Below, piece after piece: positions 50,064 through 63,135 of a DNA stretch of 64,000 nt (position 1 is the first letter of the stretch; the number at the start of each line of letters is the position of its first letter). The notes below the pieces were generated by a model. That model did no database searches. It saw only the letters and a list, made by a program, of their open reading frames with translations, and had not been told where the DNA came from. The position numbers were made by a program, and so were the translations under genes. Source of the DNA: Kitasatospora acidiphila (lineage in GTDB: Bacteria > Actinomycetota > Actinomycetes > Streptomycetales > Streptomycetaceae). Where the stretch lies: NCBI RefSeq assembly GCF_006636205.1, contig NZ_VIGB01000003.1:1302001-1366000 (forward strand), in the 5' to 3' direction.

Positions 50064-50912
50064 TCACATCGCCGATACGGCCCGGATCTCGTCGATGAAG
50101 CGCTGGGCAGCGTCGCGCAGGCCGGTGACCGACGGCCCGTGCTTGAGCACGTCCCGGCTGACGCTGGGCACCACGGCCGGAACCGCGGCGCCGAAGACCC
50201 GGGGCAGGTCGGCCATCGTGGCCCCCTGCGCGCCGATCCCGGGGGCCAGCAGCGGGCCGTTGATCGCCAGGTCCACCCCGGCGTCGGCCAGGGTGGCGCC
50301 GACCACCGCGCCGAACGAACCCAGCGGGGTGGCACCGGCGTTCTCGGCGGCCAGCCGGTTCAGCACCTGCTGCGCCACGCTCACGCCGTCCGGGCCGGTG
50401 GCCCGCTGCACCTCGAAGCCCTCCGGGTTGGAGGTCAGGGCCAGCGCGAAGACGCCGCAGCCGTTCGCCCGGGCGAGGTCCAGCGCGGGCTGCAGCGAGC
50501 CGAAGCCCAGGTAGGGGCTGACCGTGACGGCGTCCGAGAAGAGCGGGCTGCCGGGGCTCAGGAACGCCTCGGCGTAGGCCGCCATGGTGGAGCCGATGTC
50601 GCCGCGCTTGGCGTCCATCAGCACCAGGGCGCCGGCCGCCCGGGCGTCGGCCACGGCGCGCTCCAGCACGGCGACACCCTTGCTGCCGAACCGCTCGAAG
50701 AACGCGGCCTGCGGCTTCAGCACCGCCACCCGGTCGGCCAGCGCCTCGACCACGGTGCGGCTGAAGGTCTCCAGGCCGGCCAGGTCGTCGCCCAGGCCCC
50801 AGGCGGAGAGCAGGGCGGCGTGCGGGTCGATGCCGACGCAGAGCTGGCCGCGCTCGTCCATGGCGTGGCGCAGCCGCCCGCCGAAGGAGTTGGAGTCGAA
50901 GGGGGTGGTCAT
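50064..50912 (-). CDS. pyrF: Orotidine 5'-phosphate decarboxylase
   Basis: A 282-residue TIM-barrel enzyme that makes UMP, the last step of the pathway encoded here. The catalytic motif is LVLMDAKRGDIGSTM. The N-terminal FGGRLRHAMDERGQLCVGID and the length place it in the longer type-2 group typical of actinobacteria. The ATG 50912 is used; a GTG four codons upstream is possible. It is the last gene of the pyrR-to-pyrF operon. Confidence 0.96.
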   Translation of the reverse strand: MTTPFDSNSFGGRLRHAMDERGQLCVGIDPHAALLSAWGLGDDLAGLETFSRTVVEALADRVAVLKPQAAFFERFGSKGVAVLERAVADARAAGALVLMDAKRGDIGSTMAAYAEAFLSPGSPLFSDAVTVSPYLGFGSLQPALDLARANGCGVFALALTSNPEGFEVQRATGPDGVSVAQQVLNRLAAENAGATPLGSFGAVVGATLADAGVDLAINGPLLAPGIGAQGATMADLPRVFGAAVPAVVPSVSRDVLKHGPSVTGLRDAAQRFIDEIRAVSAM

Positions 50913-50961
50913 GGCGTCCTTCACGGTGGGGTTGTAGGTGGGTGGGTGCGATCTCGGGCCG

Positions 50962-52056
50962 TCAGGCTCCGGCGCCGACCGCCTCGGTGATGCTCTGGTA
51001 GCCGTGCCTGCGCAGCCGGGAGGAGAGGCCCTTGTGGATCCGGCGCATCCAGAACGGGCCCTCGTAGATGAAGGCGCTGAAGCCCTGCACCAGGTCGGCG
51101 CCCGCCAGGATCCGCTGCCAGGCGTCCTCGGCCGTCTCGATGCCGCCGACCGAGACCAGCACCAGCCGGCCGTCGGTGCGCCCCCGCAGCCGCCGCAGCA
51201 CCTCCAGCGAGCGGTCCTTGAGCGGCGCACCGGAAAGCCCGCCCATGCCGATCGCCTCGACCTCGGCGGCCGTGGCCCGCAGCCCCTCGCGCCCGATCGT
51301 GGTGTTGGTGGCGATGATGCCGTCCAGGCCCAGCTCCAGCGCCAGGTCGGCCACCGCGTCCACGTCCTCGTCGGCCAGGTCGGGGGCGATCTTCACCAGC
51401 AGCGGCACATGGTGGGCGGTGGCGTGGTCGGCGGCCTCCCGCACGGCCGTCAGCAGCGGGCGCAGGTGCGAGACGGCCTGCAGGTTGCGCAGCCCCGGGG
51501 TGTTCGGGGAGGAGACGTTGACCACCAGGTAGTCGGCGTGCCCGGCCAGCCGCTCGGTGCTCTTGACGTAGTCCGAGACGGCGTCGGCCTCCTCGACCAC
51601 CTTGGTCTTGCCGATGTTGACGCCGACCACCGGCGACATCGAGCCGCGCTGGCGCTGCGCCAGCCGGGCCGCGATCCGCGCCGAGCCCTGGTTGTTGAAG
51701 CCCATGCGGTTGATCAGCGCCCGGTCCTCGACCAGCCGGAACATCCGCGGCGCCGGGTTGCCGGGCTGCGGCTCGCCGGTCACGGTGCCGATCTCGACGT
51801 AGTCGAAGCCGAGCATCGCCAACCCGTCGATGCCGATCGCGTTCTTGTCGAAGCCGGCGCCGAGACCGAACGGGCCGGGCAGGTCGAGGCCGAGCGCATT
51901 GGTGCGCAGCGCCTTGTCCTTGGGGGCCAGCACCAGCGTGACCAGCTGCCGCAGGCCGGGCACCGAGGCGGCCAGCCGGATCCAGAAGAACGCCAGGTGG
52001 TGCGCCTTCTCGGGGTCCATCTTCCGGAAGACCAGGTTGAACAGAAGCTTGTACAC
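50962..52056 (-). CDS. pyrD: Dihydroorotate dehydrogenase (quinone), class 2
   Basis: A 364-residue flavoprotein that oxidises dihydroorotate to orotate and passes electrons to quinone. The N-terminal helical membrane-association region is [20 protein letters not shown]. Core motifs are [26 protein letters not shown] and the catalytic Ser in [16 protein letters not shown], with the FMN-binding [10 protein letters not shown]. The GTG 52056 follows GAGGAG. It lies between carB and pyrF. Confidence 0.97.
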   Translation of the reverse strand: MYKLLFNLVFRKMDPEKAHHLAFFWIRLAASVPGLRQLVTLVLAPKDKALRTNALGLDLPGPFGLGAGFDKNAIGIDGLAMLGFDYVEIGTVTGEPQPGNPAPRMFRLVEDRALINRMGFNNQGSARIAARLAQRQRGSMSPVVGVNIGKTKVVEEADAVSDYVKSTERLAGHADYLVVNVSSPNTPGLRNLQAVSHLRPLLTAVREAADHATAHHVPLLVKIAPDLADEDVDAVADLALELGLDGIIATNTTIGREGLRATAAEVEAIGMGGLSGAPLKDRSLEVLRRLRGRTDGRLVLVSVGGIETAEDAWQRILAGADLVQGFSAFIYEGPFWMRRIHKGLSSRLRRHGYQSITEAVGAGA

Positions 52057-52114
52057 AGGGCTCCTCGCATGGGAATGGGGGCACCACACTCGGTGCCCCC
52101 CATTCAGGATCGGG

Positions 52115-55415
<3,301 letters not shown>

Positions 55416-55423
<8 letters not shown>

Positions 55424-56573
55424 GCTGGCCCTCCATGAGCTGGGCGAAGCGGTCGAACAGGTACGCGGCGTCGTGCGGACCGGCGGCGGCCTCGGGGTGG
55501 TACTGAACGCTGAATGCGGGGGTGTCCAGGCACTGCAGGCCCTCGACCACGTCGTCGTTGAGGCAGACGTGGGAGACCTCGGCGCGGCCGAACGGGGTGT
55601 CGCTCACCTTGTCCAGCGGGGCCTCCACGGCGAAGCCGTGGTTGTGCGCGGTGACCTCGACCTTGCCGGTGGTGCGGTCCTGCACCGGCTGGTTGATGCC
55701 GCGGTGGCCGTACTTGAGCTTGTAGGTGCCGAAGCCCAGGGCGCGACCGAGGATCTGGTTGCCGAAGCAGATCCCGAAGAACGGGGTCCCGCGGCCGAGC
55801 ACCTCGCGCAGCACCGCGACCTGGTGGTCGGCGGTGGCCGGGTCGCCCGGGCCGTTGGAGAAGAAGACGCCGTCCGGGTTGACCGCGTAGATGTCCTCGG
55901 CGGTGGCGTTCGCGGGCAGCACGTGCACCTCGATGCCGCGCTCGGCCATCCGGTGCGGGGTCATGCCCTTGATCCCGAGGTCGACGGCGGCGACGGTGAA
56001 CTTCTTCGCACCGATCGCCGGGACCACGTAGGTCTCGGTGGTGGCGACCTCGGCGCACAGGTCGGCGCCCTTCATCTCGGGCGCCTGCTGCACCCGCGCC
56101 AGCAGCTCGGCCGGCTCGGCCAGCCGCTCGCCGGAGAAGATGCCGACCCGCATCGCCCCGCGCTCGCGCAGGTGGCGGGTGAGGGCCCGGGTGTCGATGC
56201 CGCTGATCCCGACCACGCCCTGGTCGGCCAGCTCCTCGTCCAGCGAGCGCTTGGCCCGCCAGTTGGAGGCCACCCGGGCGGGGTCGCGGACCACGTAGCC
56301 GGCCACCCAGATCTGCTTGGACTCGTCGTCCTCGTCGTTCCAGCCGGTGTTGCCGATCTGCGGGGCCGTCATGACCACCACCTGGCGGTGGTAGGACGGG
56401 TCGGTCAGGGTCTCCTGGTAGCCGGACATGCCGGTGTTGAAGACCGCCTCGCCGAAGGTCTCGCCGATCGCGCCGTACGCCTCACCGCGGAAGGTGCGAC
56501 CGTCCTCCAGGACCAGCACGGCAGGCACACGCTCCCGCCAGGAGCGCGGCTTGGTGGGGGCAGGTGCGGTCAT
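55416..56573 (-). CDS. carA: Carbamoyl-phosphate synthase small subunit
   Basis: A 385-residue glutaminase subunit that supplies ammonia to CarB. The N-terminal domain has [20 protein letters not shown]. The class I amidotransferase domain has the nucleophile Cys in [16 protein letters not shown] and the His-Glu pair in [11 protein letters not shown]. In many relatives the nucleophile motif is GICLGHQ; here Phe and Asn replace Leu and His, a common actinobacterial variant. It overlaps its neighbours on both sides. Confidence 0.97.
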
Positions 56574-57145
56574 GGTGTTACGCCTTCCGTCTTCTTCGTA
56601 CGTGGTGCTAGTTGTTCGATGGCGGTGACCCAGGCCGCGTGCTGGTCGGGGTGGTCCAGCCGCAGCCCGGACTCCAGCTCCTTGCCCTGGAGTCGCCAGC
56701 CGACCACCAGCAGGCCGGCCGGGACCACCTTGCCGGCGTGGCCGGAGTCGGTCCGAGCGCCCGTCAGCTCCTCGGCGGGCAGCCAGAGGTCGACGTCACC
56801 CGGGCGGCGGACCAGCAGCCCGCGTTCGGTCAGGGTCAGCTCGGCCAGGCTGCGGGTGCCCAAGCCGTGCGCCACCACCCGGTCCAGCCAGTTCCCGGCC
56901 GTGGTGGTGCCGTGGTAGCGGCCCTTGCTCTCCAGGATGGTGGCGCCGGGCTCGGCCGGCACGGCGGGCAGCTCCGGCAGGTCGGACTGCAGGGTGCGCC
57001 GCCAGTTCCAGCCCTGGCGCATCAGCCAGTAGATCAGCGCCACCAGGATCAGCAGGCCGACCGACCAGCCGATGTACGCGGGCCAGTTGTGCACCTGCGC
57101 CTTGTGCATCATCAGCGGCGTGCCGGCGAGGGGGGTGCCGCTCAC
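56570..57145 (-). CDS. Membrane-anchored protein of the pyr operon
   Basis: A 191-residue protein with one N-terminal membrane helix (residues 20-43: [19 protein letters not shown]) and a cytoplasmic domain of beta character with [20 protein letters not shown] and a final [13 protein letters not shown] helix, which suggests a PH-like fold. It is found between pyrC and carA in actinobacteria, but its role is not known. Start (GTG) and stop overlap pyrC and carA by four bases each, so it is translationally locked into the operon. Confidence 0.88.
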   Translation of the reverse strand: MSGTPLAGTPLMMHKAQVHNWPAYIGWSVGLLILVALIYWLMRQGWNWRRTLQSDLPELPAVPAEPGATILESKGRYHGTTTAGNWLDRVVAHGLGTRSLAELTLTERGLLVRRPGDVDLWLPAEELTGARTDSGHAGKVVPAGLLVVGWRLQGKELESGLRLDHPDQHAAWVTAIEQLAPRTKKTEGVTP

Positions 57146-58524
57146 GCCGGCTCGCCCGGCTCGACCAGCTCGCCGGCCAGCACCGTGGCGGTGCCGCGCA
57201 GGAAGGTGGCGTGCACGCGACCGGGCAGGTCAAGGCCGCGGTAGGGGGTGTTACGGCTGCGGGTGGCGAAGCTCTCGGGGTTCACGGTGCCACGGTACGC
57301 GGGATCGAAGAGCACCAGGTTGGCCGGCTCACCGACCGAGACGGGACGGCCGTGGCCGGCGAGACGGCCGATCCGGGCCGGGCGGTGCGACATCCGGTCG
57401 GCGACGCCCTCCCAGTTCAGCAGGCCGGTGTCGACCATCGCCTGCTGAACCACGGAGAGCGCGGTCTCCAGGCCGACCATGCCCATCGCGGCCACGGCCC
57501 ACTCGCAGTCCTTGTCCTCGGCCGGGTGCGGCGCGTGGTCGGTGGCCACCGCGTCGATGGTGCCGTCGGCCAGCGCCTTGCGCAGCGCCTGCACGTCCTC
57601 GGCGGTGCGCAGCGGCGGGTTGACCTTGTAGACCGGGTCGTAGCTGCGGACCAGCTCGTCGGTGAGCAGCAGGTGGTGCGGGGTCACCTCGGCGGTGACG
57701 TCCCAGCCCTTGGCCTTGGCCCAGCGGATGATCTCCACCGAGCCGGCGGTGGAGACGTGGCAGACGTGCAGCCGGGAGCCGACGTGCGCGGCCAGCAGCA
57801 CGTCGCGGGCGATGATCGACTCCTCGGCGACGGCCGGCCAGCCGCCGAGCCCGAGCTCGCCGGAGACCTGGCCCTCGTTCATCTGGGCACCCTCGGTGAG
57901 CCGCGGCTCCTGGGCGTGCTGGGCGACGACGCCGTCGAAGGCCTTCACGTACTCCAGCGCGCGGCGCATGATCACCGCGTCGTCCACGCACTTGCCGTCG
58001 TCGGAGAAGACCCGCACGCCGGCGGCCGAGTCGTGCATGGCGCCGAGCTCGGCGAGCTTCTTGCCCTCCAGGCCGACCGTGACGGCGCCGACCGGCTGCA
58101 CGTCGCAGTAGCCGGACTCCTTGCCGAGCCGCCAGACCTGCTCGACCACACCGGCGGTGTCGGCCACCGGGAAGGTGTTGGCCATCGCGTGCACGGCGGT
58201 GTAGCCGCCCTTGGCGGCCGCCTGGGTGCCGGTCAGCACGGTCTCGGCGTCCTCGCGGCCCGGCTCGCGCAGATGGGTGTGCAGGTCGACCAGGCCGGGC
58301 AGCGCGACCAGGCCGGTGGCGTCGATCTCCACGTCGGCCTCGGCCCTCAGGTCGGTGCCGATCTGCTGGAAGGTGCCGTCGGCGATCAGGATGTCCTGCG
58401 CCGGGCCGCCGAGGATCTGTGCGTTGCGGATCAGATAAGAAGTGGATCGGCCACTTCGCTGGAGCTCGGCGGCCGCTCCCCTGGGGTCGCTGCTCTCATT
58501 GGTTCGCTCGCTGCGCTCGCTCAC
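57142..58524 (-). CDS. pyrC: Dihydroorotase with an unusual N-terminal extension
   Basis: A 460-residue amidohydrolase that cyclises carbamoyl-aspartate to dihydroorotate. Metal ligands are in [13 protein letters not shown] and in the later HVCHVSTAG and [13 protein letters not shown] segments. The enzyme proper starts near [12 protein letters not shown]. About 30 residues precede it, reading [16 protein letters not shown], from the repetitive GAGCGCAGCGAGCG-type DNA common in Streptomyces. The GTG 58524 overlaps the pyrB stop (GTGA), and no better start is seen, so the extension may really be translated. Confidence 0.95.
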   Translation of the reverse strand: MSERSERTNESSDPRGAAAELQRSGRSTSYLIRNAQILGGPAQDILIADGTFQQIGTDLRAEADVEIDATGLVALPGLVDLHTHLREPGREDAETVLTGTQAAAKGGYTAVHAMANTFPVADTAGVVEQVWRLGKESGYCDVQPVGAVTVGLEGKKLAELGAMHDSAAGVRVFSDDGKCVDDAVIMRRALEYVKAFDGVVAQHAQEPRLTEGAQMNEGQVSGELGLGGWPAVAEESIIARDVLLAAHVGSRLHVCHVSTAGSVEIIRWAKAKGWDVTAEVTPHHLLLTDELVRSYDPVYKVNPPLRTAEDVQALRKALADGTIDAVATDHAPHPAEDKDCEWAVAAMGMVGLETALSVVQQAMVDTGLLNWEGVADRMSHRPARIGRLAGHGRPVSVGEPANLVLFDPAYRGTVNPESFATRSRNTPYRGLDLPGRVHATFLRGTATVLAGELVEPGEPA

Positions 58525-59498
58525 TTTGCGGCCTCACTCTGGTTGGTGCTGGGGGCGTCGGCGAGGGTGGCTCCGCCGAGCAGGAGGTACAGGACGGCCA
58601 TCCGGATCGAGACGCCGTTGGCGACCTGCTCGACCGCGGTGCAACGCGGCGAGTCGGCGACCTCGGCGGTGATCTCCATGCCGCGGACCATCGGGCCCGG
58701 GTGCATCACCACGGCGTGCTCGGGCAGGCGGGCCAGGCGCCGGCCGTTCATCCCGTAGCGGCGCGCGTACTCGCGCTCGGTCGGGAAGAAGGCGGCGTTC
58801 ATCCGCTCGCGCTGGACGCGGAGCATCATCAGCGCGTCGGTCTTGGCCAGTGCGGCGTCCAGGTCGTAGGAGACCTCGCACGGCCAGTGCTCGATGCCGA
58901 TCGGGACCAGGGTGGGCGGGGCCACGAAGGTGACCTCGGCGCCCAGGGTGTTGAGCAGCAGCACGTTGGAGCGGGCGACCCGGCTGTGCAGGACGTCGCC
59001 CACGATGGTCACCCGGCGGCCGCTGAGGTCGTTGCCGAGGCCCGGGTTGAGGTGCCGACGCAGCGTGAAGGCGTCCAGCAGGGCCTGGGTGGGGTGCTCG
59101 TGGGTGCCGTCGCCGGCGTTGATCACGCTGCCGTGCAGCCAGTCGGACTGGGCGAGCCGGGCCGGCGCGCCGGAGGCGTGGTGGCGGATCACCACGGCGT
59201 CGGCGCCCATCGCCTGCAGGGTGAGCGCGGTGTCCTTGAGGCTCTCGCCCTTGGAGACCGAGGAGCCCTTGGCGGCGAAGTTGATCACGTCGGCCGAGAG
59301 GCGCTTCTCGGCGACCTCGAAGGAGGTCTTGGTGCGGGTGGAGTCCTCGAAGAACAGGTTGACGACGGTGCGGCCGCGCAGCGTGGGGAGCTTCTTGACG
59401 GCCCGTCCGGAGAGCTGGGCGAGCTCCTCGGCGGTGTCCAGGATCAGCAGCGCGTCGTCGCGGCTGAGGTCGGCGGCGGAGACGAGGTGGCGCTTCAC
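58521..59498 (-). CDS. pyrB: Aspartate carbamoyltransferase catalytic subunit
   Basis: A 325-residue enzyme that makes carbamoyl-aspartate, the first committed step. The carbamoyl-phosphate site is [19 protein letters not shown], and [16 protein letters not shown] and the [10 protein letters not shown] loop are present. No regulatory subunit (PyrI) is encoded nearby. It lies 9 bases after pyrR and overlaps pyrC. Confidence 0.97.
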   Translation of the reverse strand: MKRHLVSAADLSRDDALLILDTAEELAQLSGRAVKKLPTLRGRTVVNLFFEDSTRTKTSFEVAEKRLSADVINFAAKGSSVSKGESLKDTALTLQAMGADAVVIRHHASGAPARLAQSDWLHGSVINAGDGTHEHPTQALLDAFTLRRHLNPGLGNDLSGRRVTIVGDVLHSRVARSNVLLLNTLGAEVTFVAPPTLVPIGIEHWPCEVSYDLDAALAKTDALMMLRVQRERMNAAFFPTEREYARRYGMNGRRLARLPEHAVVMHPGPMVRGMEITAEVADSPRCTAVEQVANGVSIRMAVLYLLLGGATLADAPSTNQSEAAK

Positions 59499-59507
59499 GG
59501 GGGTTTT

Positions 59508-60116
59508 CTACTCCGGGCGGGTCGGATCGGCGGCGAGTGCCTGGGAGCTGCGGGCGGTGTAGTCGCGGTCGCCGACCAGCACGGCGTCCTGGCCGTCGCT
59601 GTCGGCGAGCCGGACCTGCACGGCCTCGCGCAGTGAGGTGGGCAGGTTCTTGCCCACGTAGTCGGCGCGGATCGGGAGCTCGCGGTGGCCGCGGTCGACC
59701 AGCACGGCGAGCTGCACGGCGCGGGGACGGCCGATGTCGCCGAGGGCGTCGAGGGCGGCGCGCACGGTGCGGCCGGAGAACAGCACGTCGTCGACCAGGA
59801 TCACCAGCTTGCCGTCGACACCGCCGGCGGGGATCTCGGTGTGCTCCAGCGCGCGGGCCGGCTTCAGCCGCAGGTCATCGCGGTACATGGTGATGTCGAG
59901 GGTGCCCAGCGGGATCTCGCGGCCGGTGATCTGGGTCAGCTTGGCCTGCAGGCGGCGGGACAGGTGCACGCCGCGGGTGTGGATGCCCAGCAGCACGACG
60001 TCCTCGGCGCCCTTGGCGCGCTCGACGATCTCGTGCGCGATCCGGGTGATCACCCGGGAGATGTCCGCGCCGTCCAGCACCTGGTGCGGCGGACGCGGTG
60101 AATCGTTTGTGGTCAT
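59508..60116 (-). CDS. pyrR: PyrR bifunctional regulator / uracil phosphoribosyltransferase
   Basis: A 202-residue protein with the PRPP-binding signature [20 protein letters not shown] and the [20 protein letters not shown] core. PyrR binds a stem-loop in pyr mRNA when UMP is present and lowers expression; in actinobacteria it blocks translation of its own operon rather than causing termination. The ATG is preceded by a full AAGGAGGT. A hairpin with the PyrR loop consensus sits just upstream of that sequence. Confidence 0.97.
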   Translation of the reverse strand: MTTNDSPRPPHQVLDGADISRVITRIAHEIVERAKGAEDVVLLGIHTRGVHLSRRLQAKLTQITGREIPLGTLDITMYRDDLRLKPARALEHTEIPAGGVDGKLVILVDDVLFSGRTVRAALDALGDIGRPRAVQLAVLVDRGHRELPIRADYVGKNLPTSLREAVQVRLADSDGQDAVLVGDRDYTARSSQALAADPTRPE

Positions 60117-60126
60117 GCCGAAGCGG

Positions 60127-60160
60127 ACCTCCTTCCCCGCCTCACAGGACGGGCCTTAAA
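60127..60160 (-). promoter_or_regulatory. PyrR-binding hairpin next to the pyrR ribosome-binding site
   Basis: On the minus strand CCCGTCCTGTGAGGCGGG (60153-60136) folds as CCCG/CGGG plus CC/GG with a bulged T and a TGTGA loop, matching the PyrR binding loop. It is followed directly by AAGGAGGT (60134-60127), so PyrR binding would cover the ribosome-binding site of the whole operon. Confidence 0.8.
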
Positions 60161-60320
60161 GGATGTCTGATGGTGGCCGTCCGGCTACGTGGCGGACGCC
60201 TCAGTCATCCTACCAGGGAGATCGTGCCGAGCCCGCCACGCTTCGTGTCGTGTTCACGCAGAGGTAGCGACCGGTTCGCACGACTGCCCCATTCGGCTTG
60301 ACGCACCGACCTCACTCTAC

Positions 60321-60340
60321 GTAACCTCACAGTGAGTTAC
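60321..60340. promoter_or_regulatory. Palindrome GTAACCTCACAGTGAGTTAC upstream of bldD
   Basis: A near-perfect palindrome centred on TCAC-A-GTGA, 103 bases before the bldD start. BldD is known to repress its own gene, but this site only partly fits the published BldD pattern, so the assignment is tentative. Confidence 0.5.
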
Positions 60341-60352
60341 GGAACGGGCGTC

Positions 60353-60367
60353 TTACCGGCCGGTAGG
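60353..60367. promoter_or_regulatory. TTACCGGCCGGTAGG motif upstream of bldD
   Basis: It contains a perfect 12-base palindrome TACCGGCCGGTA. A 14-of-15 match occurs at 61943-61957 upstream of the thioesterase gene, suggesting a shared TetR-type regulator. Confidence 0.5.
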
Positions 60368-60442
60368 ACACCCGGGCAGTCAGGGCATTCCTCACTCCTC
60401 CGTGACCACCATGCAACCAGCAACATTCGGCCGGGGAGATCA

Positions 60443-60946
60443 ATGTCCAGCGACTACGCGAAGCAGCTCGGAGGAAAACTCCGCGCGATCCGCACTCAGC
60501 AGGGGCTCTCCCTGCACGGCGTCGAAGAGAAGTCCCAGGGCCGCTGGAAGGCGGTTGTCGTCGGCTCGTACGAGCGTGGCGACCGTGCTGTGACCGTGCA
60601 GCGCCTGGCGGAGCTCGCCGAGTTCTACGGCGTCCCCGTGCAGGAGCTGCTGCCCGGCGGCACCCCGGGCGGTGCGGCCGAGCCGCCGCCGCGCCTGGTC
60701 CTCGACCTGGAGAGACTGACCCAGGTTCCGAGCGAGAAGGCCGGCCCGCTGCAGCGCTACGCGGCCACCATCCAGTCCCAGCGCGGGGACTACAACGGCA
60801 AGGTGCTGTCGATCCGCCAGGACGACCTGCGCACCCTGGCCGTGATCTACGACCAGTCCCCCTCGATCCTCACCGAGCAGCTGATCAGCTGGGGCGTGCT
60901 GAACCCCGACGCGCGCCGCGCGGTGCGCGAGGAGGACGCGAGCTGA
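60443..60946 (+). CDS. bldD: BldD master developmental regulator
   Basis: A 167-residue protein. Residues 4-75 form the XRE-type DNA-binding domain (KQLGGKLRAIRTQQGLSLHG, then VGSYERGDRAVTVQRLAELA). The C-terminal domain has the cyclic-di-GMP signature RGD (114-116), eight residues, then RQDD (125-128). BldD with four cyclic-di-GMP molecules dimerises and represses sporulation genes during growth. The ATG 60443 is preceded by GGGGAG. Two palindromes lie upstream, and a strong terminator follows. Confidence 0.97.
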   Translation: MSSDYAKQLGGKLRAIRTQQGLSLHGVEEKSQGRWKAVVVGSYERGDRAVTVQRLAELAEFYGVPVQELLPGGTPGGAAEPPPRLVLDLERLTQVPSEKAGPLQRYAATIQSQRGDYNGKVLSIRQDDLRTLAVIYDQSPSILTEQLISWGVLNPDARRAVREEDAS

Positions 60947-60981
60947 CCTGGCGTCGGTTCGCACACTTCTGAAGAAACGTC

Positions 60982-61009
60982 ACGGCGCGGTCCTGAGGGG
61001 CCGCGCCGT
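60982..61009 (+). terminator. Terminator hairpin after bldD
   Basis: ACGGCGCGGTCC and GGGCCGCGCCGT (60982-61009) pair with one G-T pair across TGAG and are followed by a short T-rich run (TGTCGTT). Confidence 0.8.
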
Positions 61010-61073
61010 TGTCGTTCCCCGTGCGCCGGGCGCACGTGGTGCGGAGCGGGCGCACTGGTGCGCCCGGGGTGCG

Positions 61074-61919
61074 TTACGCCTGCCGGGGCACCCGGGCCAG
61101 CTGGCGGGACTGGGCGACCAGCCGGCCCGCATCGTCCCAGATCTCGCAGTCCTCCTCGAAGTACCCGCCGGCCAGGTTGCGGGTGCCGTGGCTGACCCGC
61201 AGCCAGCCCTTGGCCGGCACCGCCCGCAGGTGCACCGTCAGCTCCACGGTCGGCGCCCAGCCGGGGAACCCGAGGTCGTAGGTGACCGGCGGCAGCGCGT
61301 CGGCGACCAGCAGCAGCGACAGCGGGTCCGGCTCACGGCCGTCGGCCAGCCGGAACCAGCCCTGGAGCCGCCCGTTCATCGACGGCTGGCCGACCGCCCA
61401 GCCGACCGTGGCCGGGTCGAGGCGCAGTTCGAAGCGCTCCAGCAGCGCCAGGTCCGGGGTGATCGGCATCGGCATGTGCTCCCGCCCGACGCACTGCTCC
61501 GGCGGCGGCAGCTGCGGCGGCACCGCCGAGGTGCGCACCTCGCCGTCCAGGGCGGCCAGGTCGGTGTAGCCGGCGACCACTCTGAGCCGCTCCACCGGCC
61601 GGCCGTCCTCGTCGAGCTGGCCGAGCGAGGCGGTGGCGTTGGACAGGCCCCGCCCGCGCCGGATCACCTCGGTCTGCACGGTCAGCGGGCCGGGGCGCGA
61701 GGTGGAGAGGTAGTAGCCGCTGATCGAGACCGGGTCGGGGTGCCCGGGCAGCTCCTGGCGCAGCGCGTTGGCGGCCACGGCCAGCAGCAGCCCGCCGTTG
61801 ATCCCGCCGCCGATCTGCCAGCCGGCGCCCAGCTCCCCCGTGTAGCGGCCCGGGGCGTCGGGGCCGTCGGGGCCAAGGGCGATCGCCCGGTCGAACTCGC
61901 TGCTGGTCACGGTGGTCAT
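61074..61919 (-). CDS. Acyl-CoA thioesterase-like double hot-dog protein
   Basis: A 281-residue protein with two hot-dog-like halves: GELGAGWQIGGGINGGLLLA, then ISGYYLSTSRPGPLTVQTEV, and in the second half the FPGWAPTVELTVHLRAVPAK and CEIWDDAGRLVAQSRQLARV strands. It matches the TesB-like thioesterase family, which hydrolyses acyl-CoA. The ATG 61919 is preceded by AAGGGCGGC. It is convergent with bldD, and a TTACCGGCC palindrome lies 24 bases upstream of its start. Confidence 0.9.
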   Translation of the reverse strand: MTTVTSSEFDRAIALGPDGPDAPGRYTGELGAGWQIGGGINGGLLLAVAANALRQELPGHPDPVSISGYYLSTSRPGPLTVQTEVIRRGRGLSNATASLGQLDEDGRPVERLRVVAGYTDLAALDGEVRTSAVPPQLPPPEQCVGREHMPMPITPDLALLERFELRLDPATVGWAVGQPSMNGRLQGWFRLADGREPDPLSLLLVADALPPVTYDLGFPGWAPTVELTVHLRAVPAKGWLRVSHGTRNLAGGYFEEDCEIWDDAGRLVAQSRQLARVPRQA

Positions 61920-61942
61920 GGGGGTGCCGCCCTTCGAATAAG

Positions 61943-61957
61943 TTACCGGCCAGTAGG
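61943..61957. promoter_or_regulatory. TTACCGGCCAGTAGG motif upstream of the thioesterase gene
   Basis: It differs in one base from the motif upstream of bldD. At 24 bases before the thioesterase start it is well placed to block transcription. Confidence 0.5.
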
Positions 61958-62005
61958 CAGCTTACGCCAGCCCTCTGAGCGCGCAACGCCCCCGGGAACG
62001 CAACA

Positions 62006-62035
62006 GCCGCCGAACCCCGTGCGGGGTCCGGCGGC
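62006..62035 (-). terminator. Terminator hairpin after nusB
   Basis: GCCGCCG-A-ACCCCG pairs with CGGGGT-C-CGGCGGC (62006-62035) with a single mismatch. It lies 18 bases past the nusB stop in the leftward direction. Confidence 0.75.
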
Positions 62036-62052
62036 CACTGCCGAAGGCTGCC

Positions 62053-62490
62053 TCAGCGGCGGATCGAAGCCTTGTTCTCCTGGAACCGGGCCAGCATCCC
62101 GTTGACGAAGCCCGGGGACTCGTCCGTGGAGTACTCCTTGGCGATCTCCACCGCCTCGTCCAGGACGACCGCGTCCGGAACGCCGTCCTCCCAGATCAGC
62201 TCGTAGGCCCCGAGCCGCAGGACGTTGCGGTCCACCAGCGGCATCCGGTCCAGCGTCCAGCCCACCGCGTAGGTCGCGATCAGCTCGTCGATCCGGCGGG
62301 CGTGCCGGGTGTAGCCCTCGACCAGCTGCATGGTGTACTCGGCGACCTTCGGGACGCTCTCGCCCGGCTTGGCCTCGCGGCCCCGGGCCACCCAGTCGGC
62401 GAGCACCGAGAGCGGGTCGACGTCCCGGTGGTCCGCCTCGAAGAGGATCTGGAAGGCGTGCGTGCGCGCCTTGGTGCGTGCAGACGCCAC
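62053..62490 (-). CDS. nusB: Transcription antitermination factor NusB
   Basis: A 145-residue all-helical protein that binds boxA RNA with NusE during rRNA transcription. Family features include ARTKARTHAFQILFEADHRD, the DRMPLVDRNVLRLGAYELIW core and AVEIAKEYSTDESPGFVNGM with a final helix. It begins two bases after the efp stop, so the two are cotranscribed. Confidence 0.97.
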   Translation of the reverse strand: MASARTKARTHAFQILFEADHRDVDPLSVLADWVARGREAKPGESVPKVAEYTMQLVEGYTRHARRIDELIATYAVGWTLDRMPLVDRNVLRLGAYELIWEDGVPDAVVLDEAVEIAKEYSTDESPGFVNGMLARFQENKASIRR

Positions 62491-62492
62491 GG

Positions 62493-63059
62493 TTACTTGT
62501 TCACCCGGCCGAGGTAGCTGCCGTCGCGGGTGTCGACCTTGATCTTCTCACCCTGGTTGATGAAGAGCGGCACCTGGATCTCGGCGCCGGTCTCCAGGCG
62601 GGCCGGCTTCGAGCCACCGGTGGAGCGGTCGCCCTGCAGGCCCGGCTCGGTGAACTCGATGACCAGCTCGACGGCGGCCGGCAGCTCGATGTAGAGCGGG
62701 TTGCCCTCGTAGACGGCGACCAGGGCGGTGAAGCCCTCCAGCATGTACTTGGCGGCGTCGCCGACGACGTCGCGGGAGATCGGCAGCTGGTCGTAGGTGT
62801 CCATGTCCATGAACACGAACTGCTCGCCGTCCATGTACGAGAACTGCATGTCGCGCTTGTCGACGTTGGCGGTCTCGACCTTGGTGCCCGCGTTGAACGT
62901 CTTGTCGACGACCTTGCCGCTCAGCACGTGCTTGAGCTTGGTGCGCACGAACGCGGGGCCCTTGCCCGGCTTGACGTGCTGGAACTCGACGACGGACCAG
63001 AGCTGGTCGTTGTCGAGCTTGAGGACCATGCCGTTCTTGAGATCGTTCGTGGAAGCCAC
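62493..63059 (-). CDS. efp: Translation elongation factor P
   Basis: A 188-residue protein with three beta-barrel domains. The tip loop is [15 protein letters not shown], with Lys33 at the position that is modified in some bacteria and unmodified in others. Other blocks are [19 protein letters not shown] and [20 protein letters not shown]. It relieves ribosome stalling at proline runs. The GTG 63059 ([10 protein letters not shown]) is preferred; a longer open frame upstream is not supported. Confidence 0.97.
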   Translation of the reverse strand: MASTNDLKNGMVLKLDNDQLWSVVEFQHVKPGKGPAFVRTKLKHVLSGKVVDKTFNAGTKVETANVDKRDMQFSYMDGEQFVFMDMDTYDQLPISRDVVGDAAKYMLEGFTALVAVYEGNPLYIELPAAVELVIEFTEPGLQGDRSTGGSKPARLETGAEIQVPLFINQGEKIKVDTRDGSYLGRVNK

Positions 63060-63135
63060 GGGCGCACTTACTCCTGGATATAGCTTGTCAAGGAACCAAG
63101 GGGTGCGCGCCTGTCCCGACCGGGAGACCCGGCGG

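Noticed and set aside
60321..60340. Firm BldD operator upstream of bldD
   Set aside because: The palindrome lacks the full published spacing of the BldD pattern, so it is kept only as a tentative site.
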